Origin: Coptodactyla brooksi
Taxonomy: Eukaryota; Arthropoda; Insecta; Coleoptera; Scarabaeidae
Assembly (NCBI GenBank): GCA_033557675.1
Contig: JAWQRM010000012.1
Coordinates: 1-45,885, forward strand
Direction of reading: 5' to 3'
DNA: 45,885 bases
Both the position numbers and the translations under genes were made by a program. Under the pieces are notes generated by a model. That model was given only the letters and a program-made list of their open reading frames with translations. It had not been told where the DNA came from and did no database searches. Each line of letters starts with the position of its first letter. Within the stretch, counting starts at the first letter, position 1. Shown piece by piece: positions 32,908 to 43,795 of the stretch.

Positions 32908-34779
32908 ATAAGCTTGTCGCTTTGCAAACTGCATATCAAGATAAATTTGTTGTGAATTACTTAAGCATTTGGGCTTGTTAAAGTATAAAAATGTAAAAAA
33001 AAAATAAAACTCAAAAAATGATATGACAGCATTTATTTGTTGAACATAACCCAACCCTTCTCAGTTGAGTTGGCTCAACTGAGAACATATAGTAATAATT
33101 GTTGTAAAAATGCACATACTAGGACTCCATCCGGGTGTCGCCTTTTATTATAATTAGAACCTGCCCTATTTTTTAATTCCTTTCGTCTTTTGTTTTGGTT
33201 AAGTGGTTGGCAATTGTTTTTTATTATAAAACCAAAGGTTCCAAACCTACATATTTTCTTCAAATAGTAGTGAATGAGACATTATTGAACACTTTATTAT
33301 AATCTCTGTATTTAAGAAAGACCCTCGATAGCTTAGCAGTAAGGGCAACTGCGATGAAAGGTCACAGGATAAAATTTTGATTCGAAGGTTATTATTTTCT
33401 CGGTTCGATAAAGTACAATATTACGGATTCCTAGCATCGGATCGCGAAAAATCAATCTTTAAATTCAAAACAGCTAATGAACAACCCAACCCGCGGTCTT
33501 TCCCGACGAAAGCGAAAATAAAACTCAGTAAATTTAATTTAATGTACTTTATTTGATCACCGAATTGGAATTTGTGGATAATAAACGACTTCGACATTAT
33601 TGAAAATTTTCTCCGTACCGCACACAATTTGAAATTTGTCATCAGATTCCCGTCTTTCCCTTTAAGATGGAATGATACATTTATATAGACAAAGATATGT
33701 TTTATATATACGACACCATATCAAAACCTTTCGTCGAATATTTACTTTTGAAACGTTTAACTCTATCTGAGCAAGTTGGGAAATTGGACTTTTCGTCGTC
33801 AAAGTATTAACACTTAAAGGATAGTTGTACTCTTTTCCGAACTGCGTAAAAGAAATATTCCGAGACAAAATTAACGAAATACGAATTAACGAAAAGAAAA
33901 TACGCGCTACGTCTCGTTCTCGGAAACGTAAGTTATGGTTCCTTATTAAATCGAAATTTGTATATCAGAAGACGCGATTAATAAAGTGTTTAAAACGGTA
34001 TTAGCATTTACGTAAAAATAAATATAGGAGCCCAAGCACGTGAAAACTAGTATAAGAGAAAATGAAGACGAGTAATATTTTAATTCAATTTCGACATAAA
34101 TAATATAAAATTGCAAAATTTTCGGTAACTAATCTCAAACGCAAGGCCACGGACACGACCTTTCCAAAAGTAAACCTATCTTTATAATTATAGAATATAA
34201 GATTTTTAAATAGAGTTTAGACTAAAAATATAACCTACGCTCCTTATATCTAAGCTCTGTTTTTTATTTTGAGAAATATTAATCTCAACGAATTCTCATT
34301 ATTAATTAAACGGTGGTAATTTCTTTCTTATAAAAGTCATTTCATAACGTTAATATTATTTATCGTATATAAAGAAATAATTTATCTAAACACTGTTACT
34401 AGACGTACATATCGATTAAACTTAGCGTAAGTAAATAATATAAAATCTCATATAAAAAAAACGAACATATCGTGACGCAAAGTTTAATACAGGGATACAA
34501 AAGTTTTTAACTCGGTACACACCTTAAATACAATTTTCTAATAAAAATCTCGTATTTTCAATTAATTAATAAATCCGAACGTAAAATAGTCAACAGAATA
34601 AACCGTCGAAATTACCGAAGCGAAATAGCGAGAACTATGACAACAAATAGACGTTAAGACGTAAATATTGCATCATCACCTTATAGATTGTCAGTCAATA
34701 GGAAAAAATGTTTAGGTCCGCACGTCCCGATTATTTACACTAATACTAGCAAGTGGTTTCGAGTACCGAACACTGACAG
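32908..34779. other. AT-rich spacer
   Basis: Includes the likely 3' end of the 32.1 kb gene, a SINE copy at 33317-33420, and otherwise AT-rich sequence with no supported gene. The ABHD17 3' UTR may reach in from the right; AATAAA on the minus strand occurs at about 34262-34268. Confidence 0.55.
33317..33420 (+). repeat. tRNA-derived SINE
   Basis: Starts agaccctcgatagcttagca (A box) and has a decayed B box gattcgaagg, followed by ttattattttctcggttcga and an AT-rich tail. Same family as the copy at 30925. A tail like this one also occurs near 17340-17375. Confidence 0.6.
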
Positions 34780-34983
34780 ATATTCAAACATAGCGTCGAG
34801 ATGCCGTCGCACGCCGGCAGAGACCTCGTCTTCGACGGGGGCCGCGGCCTCGAGCGCGGCGAACTCTGGACGCTGCTGCACTGCCGTTCCGCCCCGTACA
34901 ATATTCCGGTCAGGGCTCGCAGCGCGCAGTGCGGCGACGTCGCGGGCCTACCCGTCAAGGGCCGGCCCGCTACCCCGAGCTAG
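34780..34983 (+). CDS. Candidate GC-rich exon of unknown gene (67 codons), uncertain
   Basis: A frame beginning after an acceptor-like CACTGACAG (34771-34779) runs IFKHSVEMPSHAGRD onward to TAG at 34981-34983, with an internal ATG at 34801. From 34801 on, third codon positions are about 90% G or C while second positions are much lower, a periodicity that a random GC-rich patch would not give. No domain is recognised. It lies just downstream of the ABHD17 stop on the other strand, so it may instead be ABHD17 3' UTR. It could be a last exon of a plus-strand gene or a small gene of about 60 aa. Confidence 0.3.
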   Translation: MFKHSVEMPSHAGRDLVFDGGRGLERGELWTLLHCRSAPYNIPVRARSAQCGDVAGLPVKGRPATPS

Positions 34984-35051
34984 AGAAGCTTCTCGCCCGT
35001 CGAACTAGAGGTCCCCGAACTTATGGTGTACTCCTCCGCCCCAAGTAACTG

Positions 35052-36534
35052 TCAGTTGACTAATTCCACGTTTACGAATTGTTTCAGTCTTTCTAAGTAG
35101 GCCGTGTATAATTCTACGTCGTTATGACCGGCACCCTTTAACAAAACGAAAAGTCAACTATTTAAAACGTCACGCAGACAATCTTTTAATCGAAAAGAAA
35201 TTTTATAAAATTTTTCAAATAGCGCGGATAATAACGGTTCGAGCGTCACCGACGTCGAGGAAGGTCATGCGCGCCGCGACGCTCCGTTTCGACCGATTAA
35301 CGTACTATCGTTTTAACACAACCGTGACATATCGTAGATTTAGTTTCGTAAAAAAAGGCTCGAACAATATTTCTCCGAGCCAATATTTAGTACGGAGGGA
35401 GGCGTTTCCTCCGAGGATCTCGGTGGACGGCAGGAGCTCGGAAGCCGTCGGTACCGAGTCTCACGGATAACTTAACAATACCAGAAGGAGTTACGAGGTA
35501 GACACGGCTTTAACGGACGAGAGAGCTTCTTACGGACGCGCGGAGACTTTTTTCAAAGGCTCGTAACTTTAACGCGACGACATTCGGTTATCTCGGACAG
35601 ACGGCAACCGAATCGCGTTCGACTTCTGTCCGGGGCGCGTTACTTTTCTACGTATTAGTTTGGCTTTATCGTTTGGACAATAAGTTCGGGATATACGTAC
35701 CTCGACCCAGAGAGGTTCGACGGCCTTGGGACACCGTTCGAAGATGGTAAGGCCGTGCGAAAAGTCTATAACCTCGTCTTCGGTGCCGTGTATGACCAGC
35801 GTGGGCGAAGTAACTTTCGGAACCTTATCGATACTGTAAAAAAACGGCCGGGTACGGGCGGGTCCGAAAACGAATCGACCGGAAGCTTACCTAGGGAAGG
35901 CGTCGAAGAACCACGTTCGTTTAGTGTTCGGAAAGGCGACGCGCATGCCGGACATGAGCGGAGAGTGTAAAATGACGGCTCCGACTTCGTACCGCGCGGC
36001 CAGGTCGACAGTGGGCACGGTACCGATGCTCTGCCCATAAAGGATGATGTTCTCCGGGCTGATGCCGTACCGCGTCCGGAGAGCTAGCCACGCCGCGTCG
36101 ATGTCCGCGTACAGATTTTTTTCAGACGGCTTACCCGCACTGACGCCGTAACCGGAATAGTCGTAACTAAATATGTTGCAATTGATTCTCGATCCTAAAC
36201 CTAGGTAAAAGCTACTCATCTGTCCCAGGTCGACGGCGTTGCCGTGCGAAAATAATATGGTAAATCTGGCAGTGTTGCTACAGCGAACGTATAAACAACC
36301 GATACGGTTGCCCCTGTTAGTCCTTGTATAAAAACCTTCCACTTTTTCCTTCTCTTGGTCCGTATATTGCCATTCGGCTCGTTCGGTTAAATTTAAAGCG
36401 TATTTTCCGGTACCGTCGGCCAAAAAATCGTACGTCGGCTCCGGTGGCAAAAAAGCCAATTTTGCCGCTATTCTACTCGGACACGGCGGACAGCAAAACA
36501 AACAACAAAATTCACTTAAGCTCAGTCCGTTCAT
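35052..36534 (-). CDS. ABHD17: ABHD17 depalmitoylating serine hydrolase, 3 exons, 286 aa
   Basis: Alpha/beta hydrolase that removes palmitate from membrane proteins such as Ras and synaptic scaffolds. Exons: 36534-35891, 35833-35701, 35135-35052; phases 2 and 0. The N-terminus has a cysteine cluster (FCCLFCCPPC, residues 9-18), which in this family is palmitoylated and anchors it to membranes. Fold signatures: LFSHGNAVDLGQ (oxyanion region), SYDYSGYG, nucleophile elbow YGQSIGT. Triad S169, D234 (HGTEDEVIDF) and H263 (GAGHND); spacings 65 and 29 equal human ABHD17A as I remember it. Length matches the family (about 290-310). The protein ends at FVNVELVN. Intron 1 is only 57 nt. Confidence 0.95.
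35136..35700 (-). other. ABHD17 intron 2 (565 bp)
   Basis: Donor GTACGT, acceptor TTAAAG. CpG-rich for this region, without a recognised element; short open frames inside it lack support. Confidence 0.55.
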
Positions 36535-37044
36535 TTTCGCCTTCTCGTTCGAATAACGCCGACTAACGCTTAAAATAATACCATTTGACGTACATTGTTG
36601 ACAACGCTAAATTAGTGTGTTCAATCCCCCGAAGCTAGCCGCACGTCGTCCGCGCTTACGACGCCACCTACCCGGGCGATTTTGGCGATCGAATTTTACC
36701 CTTCCCGTTTTTATAACGAATTAAACTTATCGCTCCCTCTTTGTTAATATAAAATTTATATTTAGCAACGTCCCGCGCTACCGAATATAACCTATCGTTC
36801 GACTTATTTGAAAATACGATAATCGTTCTTTCAACGAACCGGTCGAACATTCGCGTAAAAATATTTGCCGACTTTCGTATTAGAACGTAAATCGCTTTTG
36901 TTATCGTCGTCATTGTTTGTTTATAGTTAAATAAATATTCGTTTTTGATTATACCTTTTATCTTGTCTATCGTTGCGTACGATCGTTATTGGTAATCGTA
37001 TTCCTTATTATGATAAGCATATCGAAATAAGTAATACGATTATT

Positions 37045-37440
37045 CTGCCGTAGAAAGTAAGAAGCGTCTATTACTAAATCGATTTTTGAAAACGAAAATC
37101 TAAGCGAAACGTAAACCGCACGGTTTCGGGCGCCATCTGTCGGGCGATAGGTTCGACGCGTTTACAATAGATACCGCCGTTCGATCATTTATCAGCTCTA
37201 CATTTACAATGGTATTATCATCGTACGATACTGCCTTATACGTTGGACAAAATTTACATAAAACTTAATTAGGTGCCGTTGGAAATTAAAAAGCGTCTGT
37301 TAGTTCATCGGTTTTTGAGAATATACGAAATCTGACCGAAACGTATACAGCACGGTTTCGGACGCCACCTGTCGGGCAATGCCTAAATTGATAGGTTCGG
37401 CGCATTGATAACTGATGGCGCTGTTCGATCACCTCACCTT
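37045..37440. repeat. Degenerate ~225 bp direct tandem duplication
   Basis: Copies about 37045-37200 and 37270-37440. Shared blocks in order: aa(g)aagcgtct, tcg(a/g)tttttga, ccgaaacgta, gcacggtttcggGCGCCA-type block (ggacgcca in copy 2), ctgtcgggc, ataggttcg(a/g)cgc, gttcgatca. Non-coding. Confidence 0.75.
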
Positions 37441-37447
37441 TTACAGT

Positions 37448-37478
37448 CGGTACACCTTATCAAAAGGTGTACCGACCG
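37448..37478. repeat. Perfect 13 bp inverted repeat (hairpin)
   Basis: GTCGGTACACCTT and its exact complement AAGGTGTACCGAC are separated by 5 bases. The right arm plus CGTATTTT recurs in slightly shortened form (aaggtgaccgaccgtatttt) at about 37964-37985, so the right arm bounds a ~500 bp segment. Confidence 0.7.
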
Positions 37479-37785
37479 TATTTTGAACGTCAAAATATTC
37501 TCCGTCGAACTTAGAAACAAACTAGCAACGCGATCGTAAAAATGCCACGCATTTACACCTGTTAATCGACGAACTACCGAGCAGGATTTTTTAAATACCT
37601 ATTTCGCTTATTGGACGCGATGAGGTGTGCGGGTCAAGTGAAATACGTGCATCAGAGTGCGAACGTATTTTTGTATACGTTTCGTAGTTATTCTGTAGTT
37701 CACTTTAGATTAAAAAATCAGAATAAAAAAGCCGATAATTAAAGCGACAGAAATTGCTTTGACAGAATCAAAAAACAATTCGAAA

Positions 37786-37955
37786 AAGGGAACAATTCTA
37801 AAATAGTTTCAAAAAGTAACAGTTCAAAAAAGTAACAGTGCCGAAAGTAACCGTTCCAGAATGTAACGATTCGAGAAAGTAACAGTTCCAAAAAGTTTGT
37901 TTCAATAGAGTACCGTTACTTTTTTGAAACCGTTTCCAAAAAAGTAACAATGTCC
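37786..37955. repeat. Short tandem minisatellite
   Basis: About nine imperfect copies of a 14-19 bp unit close to AAAAAGTAACAGTTCC. At 37910-37935 one unit appears reversed (gttacttttttgaaac), so the array can also fold back on itself. Confidence 0.75.
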
Positions 37956-38382
37956 AATACCTATTAAGGTGACCGACCGTATTTTTATGGGAGTTTTGTA
38001 CTAGTTTTAACTACTATTGTGCTCCCTTAAAAATGATACACTAAAATGTACTCCTTTTTTGTAAACGTACCGTACGTACGCCTTCTTATTACCCCTCGTA
38101 CGGCTCACATCACAGGAATCTTCTCAAAAGACGTTTAGGGAGCGTGCTATACCGATACCGGTGTAAACGATTAAAAGAGCTTTTAGGTCATAGATGCCGC
38201 ATTCGCGTGCGGGTAAGAAAATATGTGACTAAGTTCAGGTTTGCTCGTTTTGAACGGCTAATTTCGTTCAGTTTGGCAAGTACTCCATTTTACTAATGTG
38301 GAAACGAGTGCTTTTTACCTACGTTTTATAACGAGACAAACTTTTTACTCTTTAGTGCGCCGTTTACAGATTTACAGTTAGA

Positions 38383-38991
38383 ATGTGTGACTTTCCAGTC
38401 GAATTGCTGGTAAAGCAGACACTCAGGAGCGTTGCTTTCGATCCCACAACCATGGGAACCCTCTCCTCGAAAATACAGAGTATCCATCCGAACGCGAACG
38501 CGCCGGCATTTAGAGCGTTGCCTCCGGAAACCGCATTTTACAATCTCCTGAAATGTCCCGACACGGTACGATATCTATTCGAGCACCCCAGAGATTATAT
38601 GCACAAAATATTCGAGAACGTAAGTCGATCGGTCTGCGCCTGAATCCAACGTTAACCGTACGCCCTTTCAGGATAGCAACAAACAGAGTTTAGCGCTAGC
38701 GAAAACTGACAACGAGCTAAAGGACATTAAGAACCAAATTTTATACAAGTTCGTAAAAGAACTGAAAGACTGTCGGACGCAGACCGCCGTCGAATGGGCA
38801 GCTTTTCAACATTACATGCTCTACGTCTATCGGAAATTCGTCACTCCTAACCCGATAGCTTGCAACGAGCCTGTTCCGTCAGTTTTAATGAAAAAATTGT
38901 ACGAACATTCGATAAGGTGAGACGTATACCTAAAAATGTTTAAATATTTCGTATTCTGTATAATAGCAAAGTAATCAAAGACAGTTGATCG

Positions 38992-39029
<38 letters not shown>

Positions 39030-42000
39030 CAGAGTTGTGCTGAATTAGTTAAATGGAAGGTTTAGGAAAAACTAGACAGGTCTGTCGGATGGCCTCCAAG
39101 GTCACCAGACCTTACCCCAGTAGAAAATTATAAAATTCTACCGACTAATAGGGAAGACTTAAAAACGAGAGTCGTAACGGCAATTAATGGGATTACTACA
39201 CTTCTTCAATGTAGGTTTTGATTTACTAAGTAACTTGAATGCACGTAAAGGTGTGAACTTAAATTTTGACATTTTCGTGACATCTCGGCCATCATTTTTA
39301 AAATGTCGGCAGCATAAAGTTATCATAATTACTCAATATTCTGATCAAATTTCTTTGGTTGCGGGCTCCTATTACCGAGAAGAAACTAACGAACGTTTTT
39401 GCAGTTTAACCTACGAAGATAAATTTCAGTTTTTTATCAGGCTGGTAACGCTGTTACGTGAATACGTGACGATGGCTAGGGAAAATTTTGACAATTTGAA
39501 CAGTAAAGCGGACCCTTTAATGTATATACAATGTAATACGGTTTCCTGTTAACGGCGAACGGTAATGAAAAATTAATGCGTGTTTGATTTTTAGGTCTGC
39601 TGAATTATTACAACGCATTCTGTTCGGCCGCTACTAGAGTTACCTCTTTATTCTCACATTTTGACCACTTTTTAAGCGAACATTTTAACATGAGCTGGTT
39701 CCGTTTACATCAGAAGTTATTTTTTCAATTTTTTTACACTTTTAAGTCTGTGCAAAACAAAATAGCGTTTGTAAATCAGGTATAAGTAATGTTTATTCGC
39801 GAGCTTATTCGAGAGACCATGATTTTCTTTCTAATTTTTAGTTATCGGAAGCGAACGTTCCGGAAAGTAGAGACATTTTAATCGGGTTTAGAAATTTTGC
39901 CAACGATATGATCGTATTAGATAGAATTTGGGAAAGGGAACTGAAGAAATTAGGCAATTCTTGGTAGTTAATATTTACAAGTTTTGTGACATAATATAGA
40001 ATGTTGTGGTTTTAGTACGTCATCGGACGAAAAGTTACAAAAAGAAATAACACGTATCATGAAAACGAACTTTTGGATTCGTCGTACGTCAGAGAATAGC
40101 AGCAACAAAGATAGCCAACAGTGTTCCGAATTGGTCCCGTTCTTTCCGACGGTTATGGACGACACGAAACGCTTTGGGGACCGACTAATACGTACCGACG
40201 GCACGTGTATCTGCGAAGATTGCATGTTTGCGAAATTCGACCACAACGTTATGAATAATTTGACGCAGAACGACACGGAGCGAATTGTTTTGTGTTATAT
40301 TTGTAACGAATCGGTGAATTTGGACAATTTAGGTACTCACTTAGTACAAGAAATGGGAGAGCTATCGAGAAATGACGCGACAAAAATATTTAAATGGCAA
40401 AATAGTACTCCGTCAATAAAAAAGGCGTTAGCTAAAAAACCGTCGTCAAAACTTTGTAAGATTCTGTCAGATACCGTAGTTAAAAAGGATGCTAACTTAT
40501 TTAAAATAAACGACGAATGTTTTAACATAAAAAGCGAAAATAGTCTATTAAAAGATCCCGTGACGAAACGACTGCTCGAATGCCCGCTAAGAGATTCGGA
40601 ATCGATAGTTAGGTTAGCTAACGATTACGGAAAATGTCCGAAACCGCCTAGCGATCTCACGTCCCCCAAACGTAAAATCGACAAAGAGCCGTCCATTAAG
40701 ATCGCCAGCGAACCGCCCGTTTTTAAAGGGACCGCGTTTGCCGAAAGCTCTGCCAGCAAAACCGCTAGTAAATGCGCAATGGAAAAGAAGAATGAGGATA
40801 AGAAAGAAAAAGAGGGCTACACTTTAAAATTTAACGTAAACAATCTTTCGAGGAGCCAAGGAAAGTTATCTGATCCGAAATTGAGTAGCTTTCTTGGAAA
40901 TTCTACACATACCAGGTATTATGCGTTCATTTATTGTTTTAATAAATCAAAGCAAATGAATATATAATTTCGTCGTAGATCGACGTCAACAAGTTCCGGG
41001 AGTACAAAATTGTCCACCGACGGTTGTGTCGGGCACGCTTGCGGACATAAATGTAAAAAAGATGACTCTACAGTTAACGGAAGTGGGTTATTAGTATAAC
41101 CGATAATTAAATATAACGAAAGCTTTCCATTTGTTCTTTCTTTTTTTTAGCTATAAAGAATTTAACCAACGGTTCAGCGGACACACCCGAATCAGTAAGA
41201 GATAAAAAATGCGATTGTGCTTATTGTGAAGTATTCGGAACGGTAAATATTTAATATAATATATGGCAGTAGAGGTTTGGAAAATCTTCGTTTCCGTGTA
41301 CACGATTTTTAGGTAATCGCATATATTAATAGGTAATTATATGTACCTAAAGTTTAAAAACCTATCAGTAGATAGCCCTATTTAAAATTATCACGTAATT
41401 TTTTCAGACTTTGGAGACCTCTACCGGCCAAACGAAGAAATTTAGCAGACGAGTCGGGTTAAATCGTATTATTTTGAGCTCGGGAAGCCGTACGTTTTAT
41501 GTAGTTTGAAGTTTCGTTGAGAAAAATTAATAGTTCCGTCGCTAGGGGTATTGAATTCTTATTTTCTTTATCTTACGCCCAAATGATCACTATTATCCGT
41601 ATTTATTTGCACGTACGTCAGCTATTTTATTCCTTATAATCAGATATATAATAATGAAATACAAAGATTTTCCAAACCGGTTTGTACTATAAAAAACCGT
41701 GACTACATATATTTCTTCTTTTATAGAACGTACCGACGCACGCTCATAAAACGAGCGAAACTCGAGATCGTTTGCGCAATCGGTTAACACGGCGTAAGGA
41801 GAGGATTAACGAAGTCCTAAAAAACAAGTGCACAATCGTGACGGCGGCGACGATGACGACGCAAAGTCCGGCATTACGAGGGAAACTCGACATGGCGAAA
41901 TCCGTCACGACAACGCAGAATAAAACGGAAGCGGTGCCACCACTGCCGATCGCCAAGCAAACTACGCCCGTACCGCCCGAAACGAAAATAATAGAAAAGT

Positions 42001-43795
42001 CGAAAGATAAAAACGACGACGATTTAGATCGGATTTTGGATTTTATTCAAGGGAAACCCGTCGACAAGGTCGCGTTGGCCGAGAAGAAGGCCGCCAAGAA
42101 GGCGCGACAGAAACAGAAGAAGGAGGAAGAGAAGTTGCGGAAAGAAGCGGAAGAAGAGCACAAGAGGTTAGAGGAGCAACGGAAGTTGGACCAGAAACGG
42201 AAGGAGGAGGAGAGGTTAAAGGCGTTGGCTTCGAAACAAAGCGCGGCTCAATCTAAAAAGGGTAATAAGAAGAATAAGAGTAATAAAGTGGAAGAGACGA
42301 AACGGAAGAATCAGAAAGGCACGGAATCGATGGAAGAAACGATTCCTGCAATGGTAACAATTAAACGCGTAGTGGAAAATAATAACTCCTTACCTACCGT
42401 TACGATTACGCTTAAGGGTTCTACGCCGGATCAAGACAAATTATTGTATACTTTAGTGAACGGACACGCGAGCGACTATTCTAGTACGGAAGAAAAAACC
42501 GAAAAGAAGAACGTTCAAACAAACCAACATAAAAAATCGAGTAATAAAAAAATTAATAAAACGAACAAAAACAGCAATGGAAAGGCAGCAGAAAACGGAA
42601 TTATTAACGGTAACGTAACGACTAAAGAATTAAAAGTAACTTTGACCGTAGACAAAAGTTTTCATAAGGGAAAGGAGGTTATAGAAAATATTAAAAGGAA
42701 CAAACAGAATCGTAATAAAATTAAAGAAAATCAACCGAAGAAACCCGACGACAAATCTCAAATTTCGAATAACGTCGGTTCTAATGAAAACCAAGTCGAA
42801 ATAGACATTCCTTTGTTAAAACTACCGCCGGGAATAACGATTACCAAAGTGTCCGGTCCCTTAACGAACAAAAACTGCGGCTCGTCGTCGTCGTCGACGT
42901 CTTCGTCGAGCGCGGCATATCAAAACGTACCGGTCAATAAATCGGGAGTGATCGTGGTCGATACGGAGAAATTAATCCAACAGCAGTCCGGCGGCAAGAA
43001 AAATAAAAAGAAGAAAAAGAAGACGGCGGCGGAGGAGAAGTCGAAAAACTGCGATACGAAATCGAACATGGTCACGTTACGCAACCCCATATTTCACACG
43101 TTGCAAACTAAATTGGCCGACAAAAACGATCCTTCCGTTCCCCGTAACGAGCAAGCTTCGATAACGAAAGGCGAAAACGGAATGGTAACGATCCGACGAC
43201 CGAGCTACATGAACCCGATCGATTACGGAAAAGAAACCCCCATTTCGGAGTACTTAGGACAGTTAAAACCCGTTATGAATTACGAATTGCCTCCGAAAAA
43301 AGAAGGCGAAATCAAAAATAACGGAACTATCGATCGTAACGGAATAAAGAGCGACAAATACGATAACGGACGGTCGCGCTTGAGTACGCACGATATCTTG
43401 TGGGGATTGCCGGGTATCGAAATAACTAAAGTTAATAAGAACGCCGTTTCTAACGACGTCGATAATAAAAAATCCTGTCAAGCGGCCGACGTTTCGATCA
43501 TCCCCACGAGCTCGAACAACGGCGAAAAGTTTAATTTAGATAGAGACGATTGGCCGTTCGGTAAGTAATCTAAACGACATCGAAATAATCGACGATTGTC
43601 GAATTATATTTTTTAGAAAGCGTATTCGCCCCGAAGGATATTTTGGAAGACGACTTAGACGCCGACGAACGAGAGTTAGAGGCGTTTAAGCGATTTTGCC
43701 AACAGTCGATCCCGCCGAAACACAAGGAAAAGGTGGCGCACCTAAACGTTAAGGATATCGTACTTAAAAAGAAGAACGACGTGACGTACTCGTAA
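38383..43795 (+). CDS. FAM193A: FAM193 family protein, 10 exons, 1341 aa
   Basis: Function of the family is poorly defined. Exons: 38383-38619, 38672-38916, 39405-39532, 39595-39779, 39842-39963, 40016-40915, 40979-41082, 41151-41242, 41727-43560, 43617-43795; all phases match. The N-terminal third is helical. Cysteine motifs follow: CICEDC, IVLCYICNES and CDCAYCEVFG. Then comes RDRLRNRLTRRKERINEV, a long charged coiled coil rich in E, K and R (LAEKKAAKKARQKQKKEEEK), a disordered Ser/Asn/Lys region, and the conserved FAM193 C-terminal box VFAPKDILEDDLDADERE with FKRFCQ. The end box and the coiled coil are the main grounds for the call; exons 1-5 are linked by frame and splice signals alone. 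AATAAA begins one base after the stop. Confidence 0.85.
38995..39029. repeat. (TA)n microsatellite
   Basis: About 17 uninterrupted TA units, directly left of the mariner remnant; TA is the target of mariner insertion. Confidence 0.9.
39036..39330 (+). pseudogene. Mariner transposase C-terminal remnant
   Basis: WPPRSPDLTPVE at 39090-39125 is the third catalytic acid region of a mariner/Tc1 transposase. The following frame LKTRVVTAINGITTLLQ, a shift, and FDLLSNLNARKGVNLNFDIF match the C-terminal helices that end such proteins. Only this tail remains. Neither the TIRs nor the N-terminus are seen. It differs from the two other mariner families in the window. Confidence 0.75.
41243..41726 (+). 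other. FAM193 intron 8 (484 bp)
   Basis: Donor GTAAAT and acceptor TTTTATAG. AT-rich, with no repeat or gene that I can identify. Confidence 0.6.

Larger units (their letters stand above)
36535..38382. other. Divergent upstream region of ABHD17 (-) and FAM193 (+)
   Basis: No firmly supported gene. An 81-codon ATG-started frame (36913-36668, -) contains YSVARDVAKYKFYINKEG but has no recognisable family and AT-rich codons, so I leave it unassigned. The rest holds a tandem duplication (37045-37440), a perfect hairpin (37448-37478) and a minisatellite (37786-37955), all listed separately. Confidence 0.5.
38917..39404 (+). other. FAM193 intron 2 with microsatellite and transposase remnant
   Basis: Donor GTGAGA after LYEHSI, acceptor TTTTTGCAG at 39396-39404, chosen because it alone gives phase 2 with a good polypyrimidine tract. 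Contains a (TA)n run and a mariner remnant. Confidence 0.75.

Noticed and set aside
35267..35470. 67-codon plus-strand ORF in ABHD17 intron 2
   Set aside because: Inside an intron on the other strand, without domain similarity; likely chance.
36668..36913. 81-codon ATG-started minus-strand ORF upstream of ABHD17
   Set aside because: No recognised family, weak codon bias and no splice or polyadenylation context; cannot be separated from chance.
37786..37955. CRISPR-like array
   Set aside because: Units are contiguous and imperfect with no unique spacers; it is a minisatellite in animal DNA.
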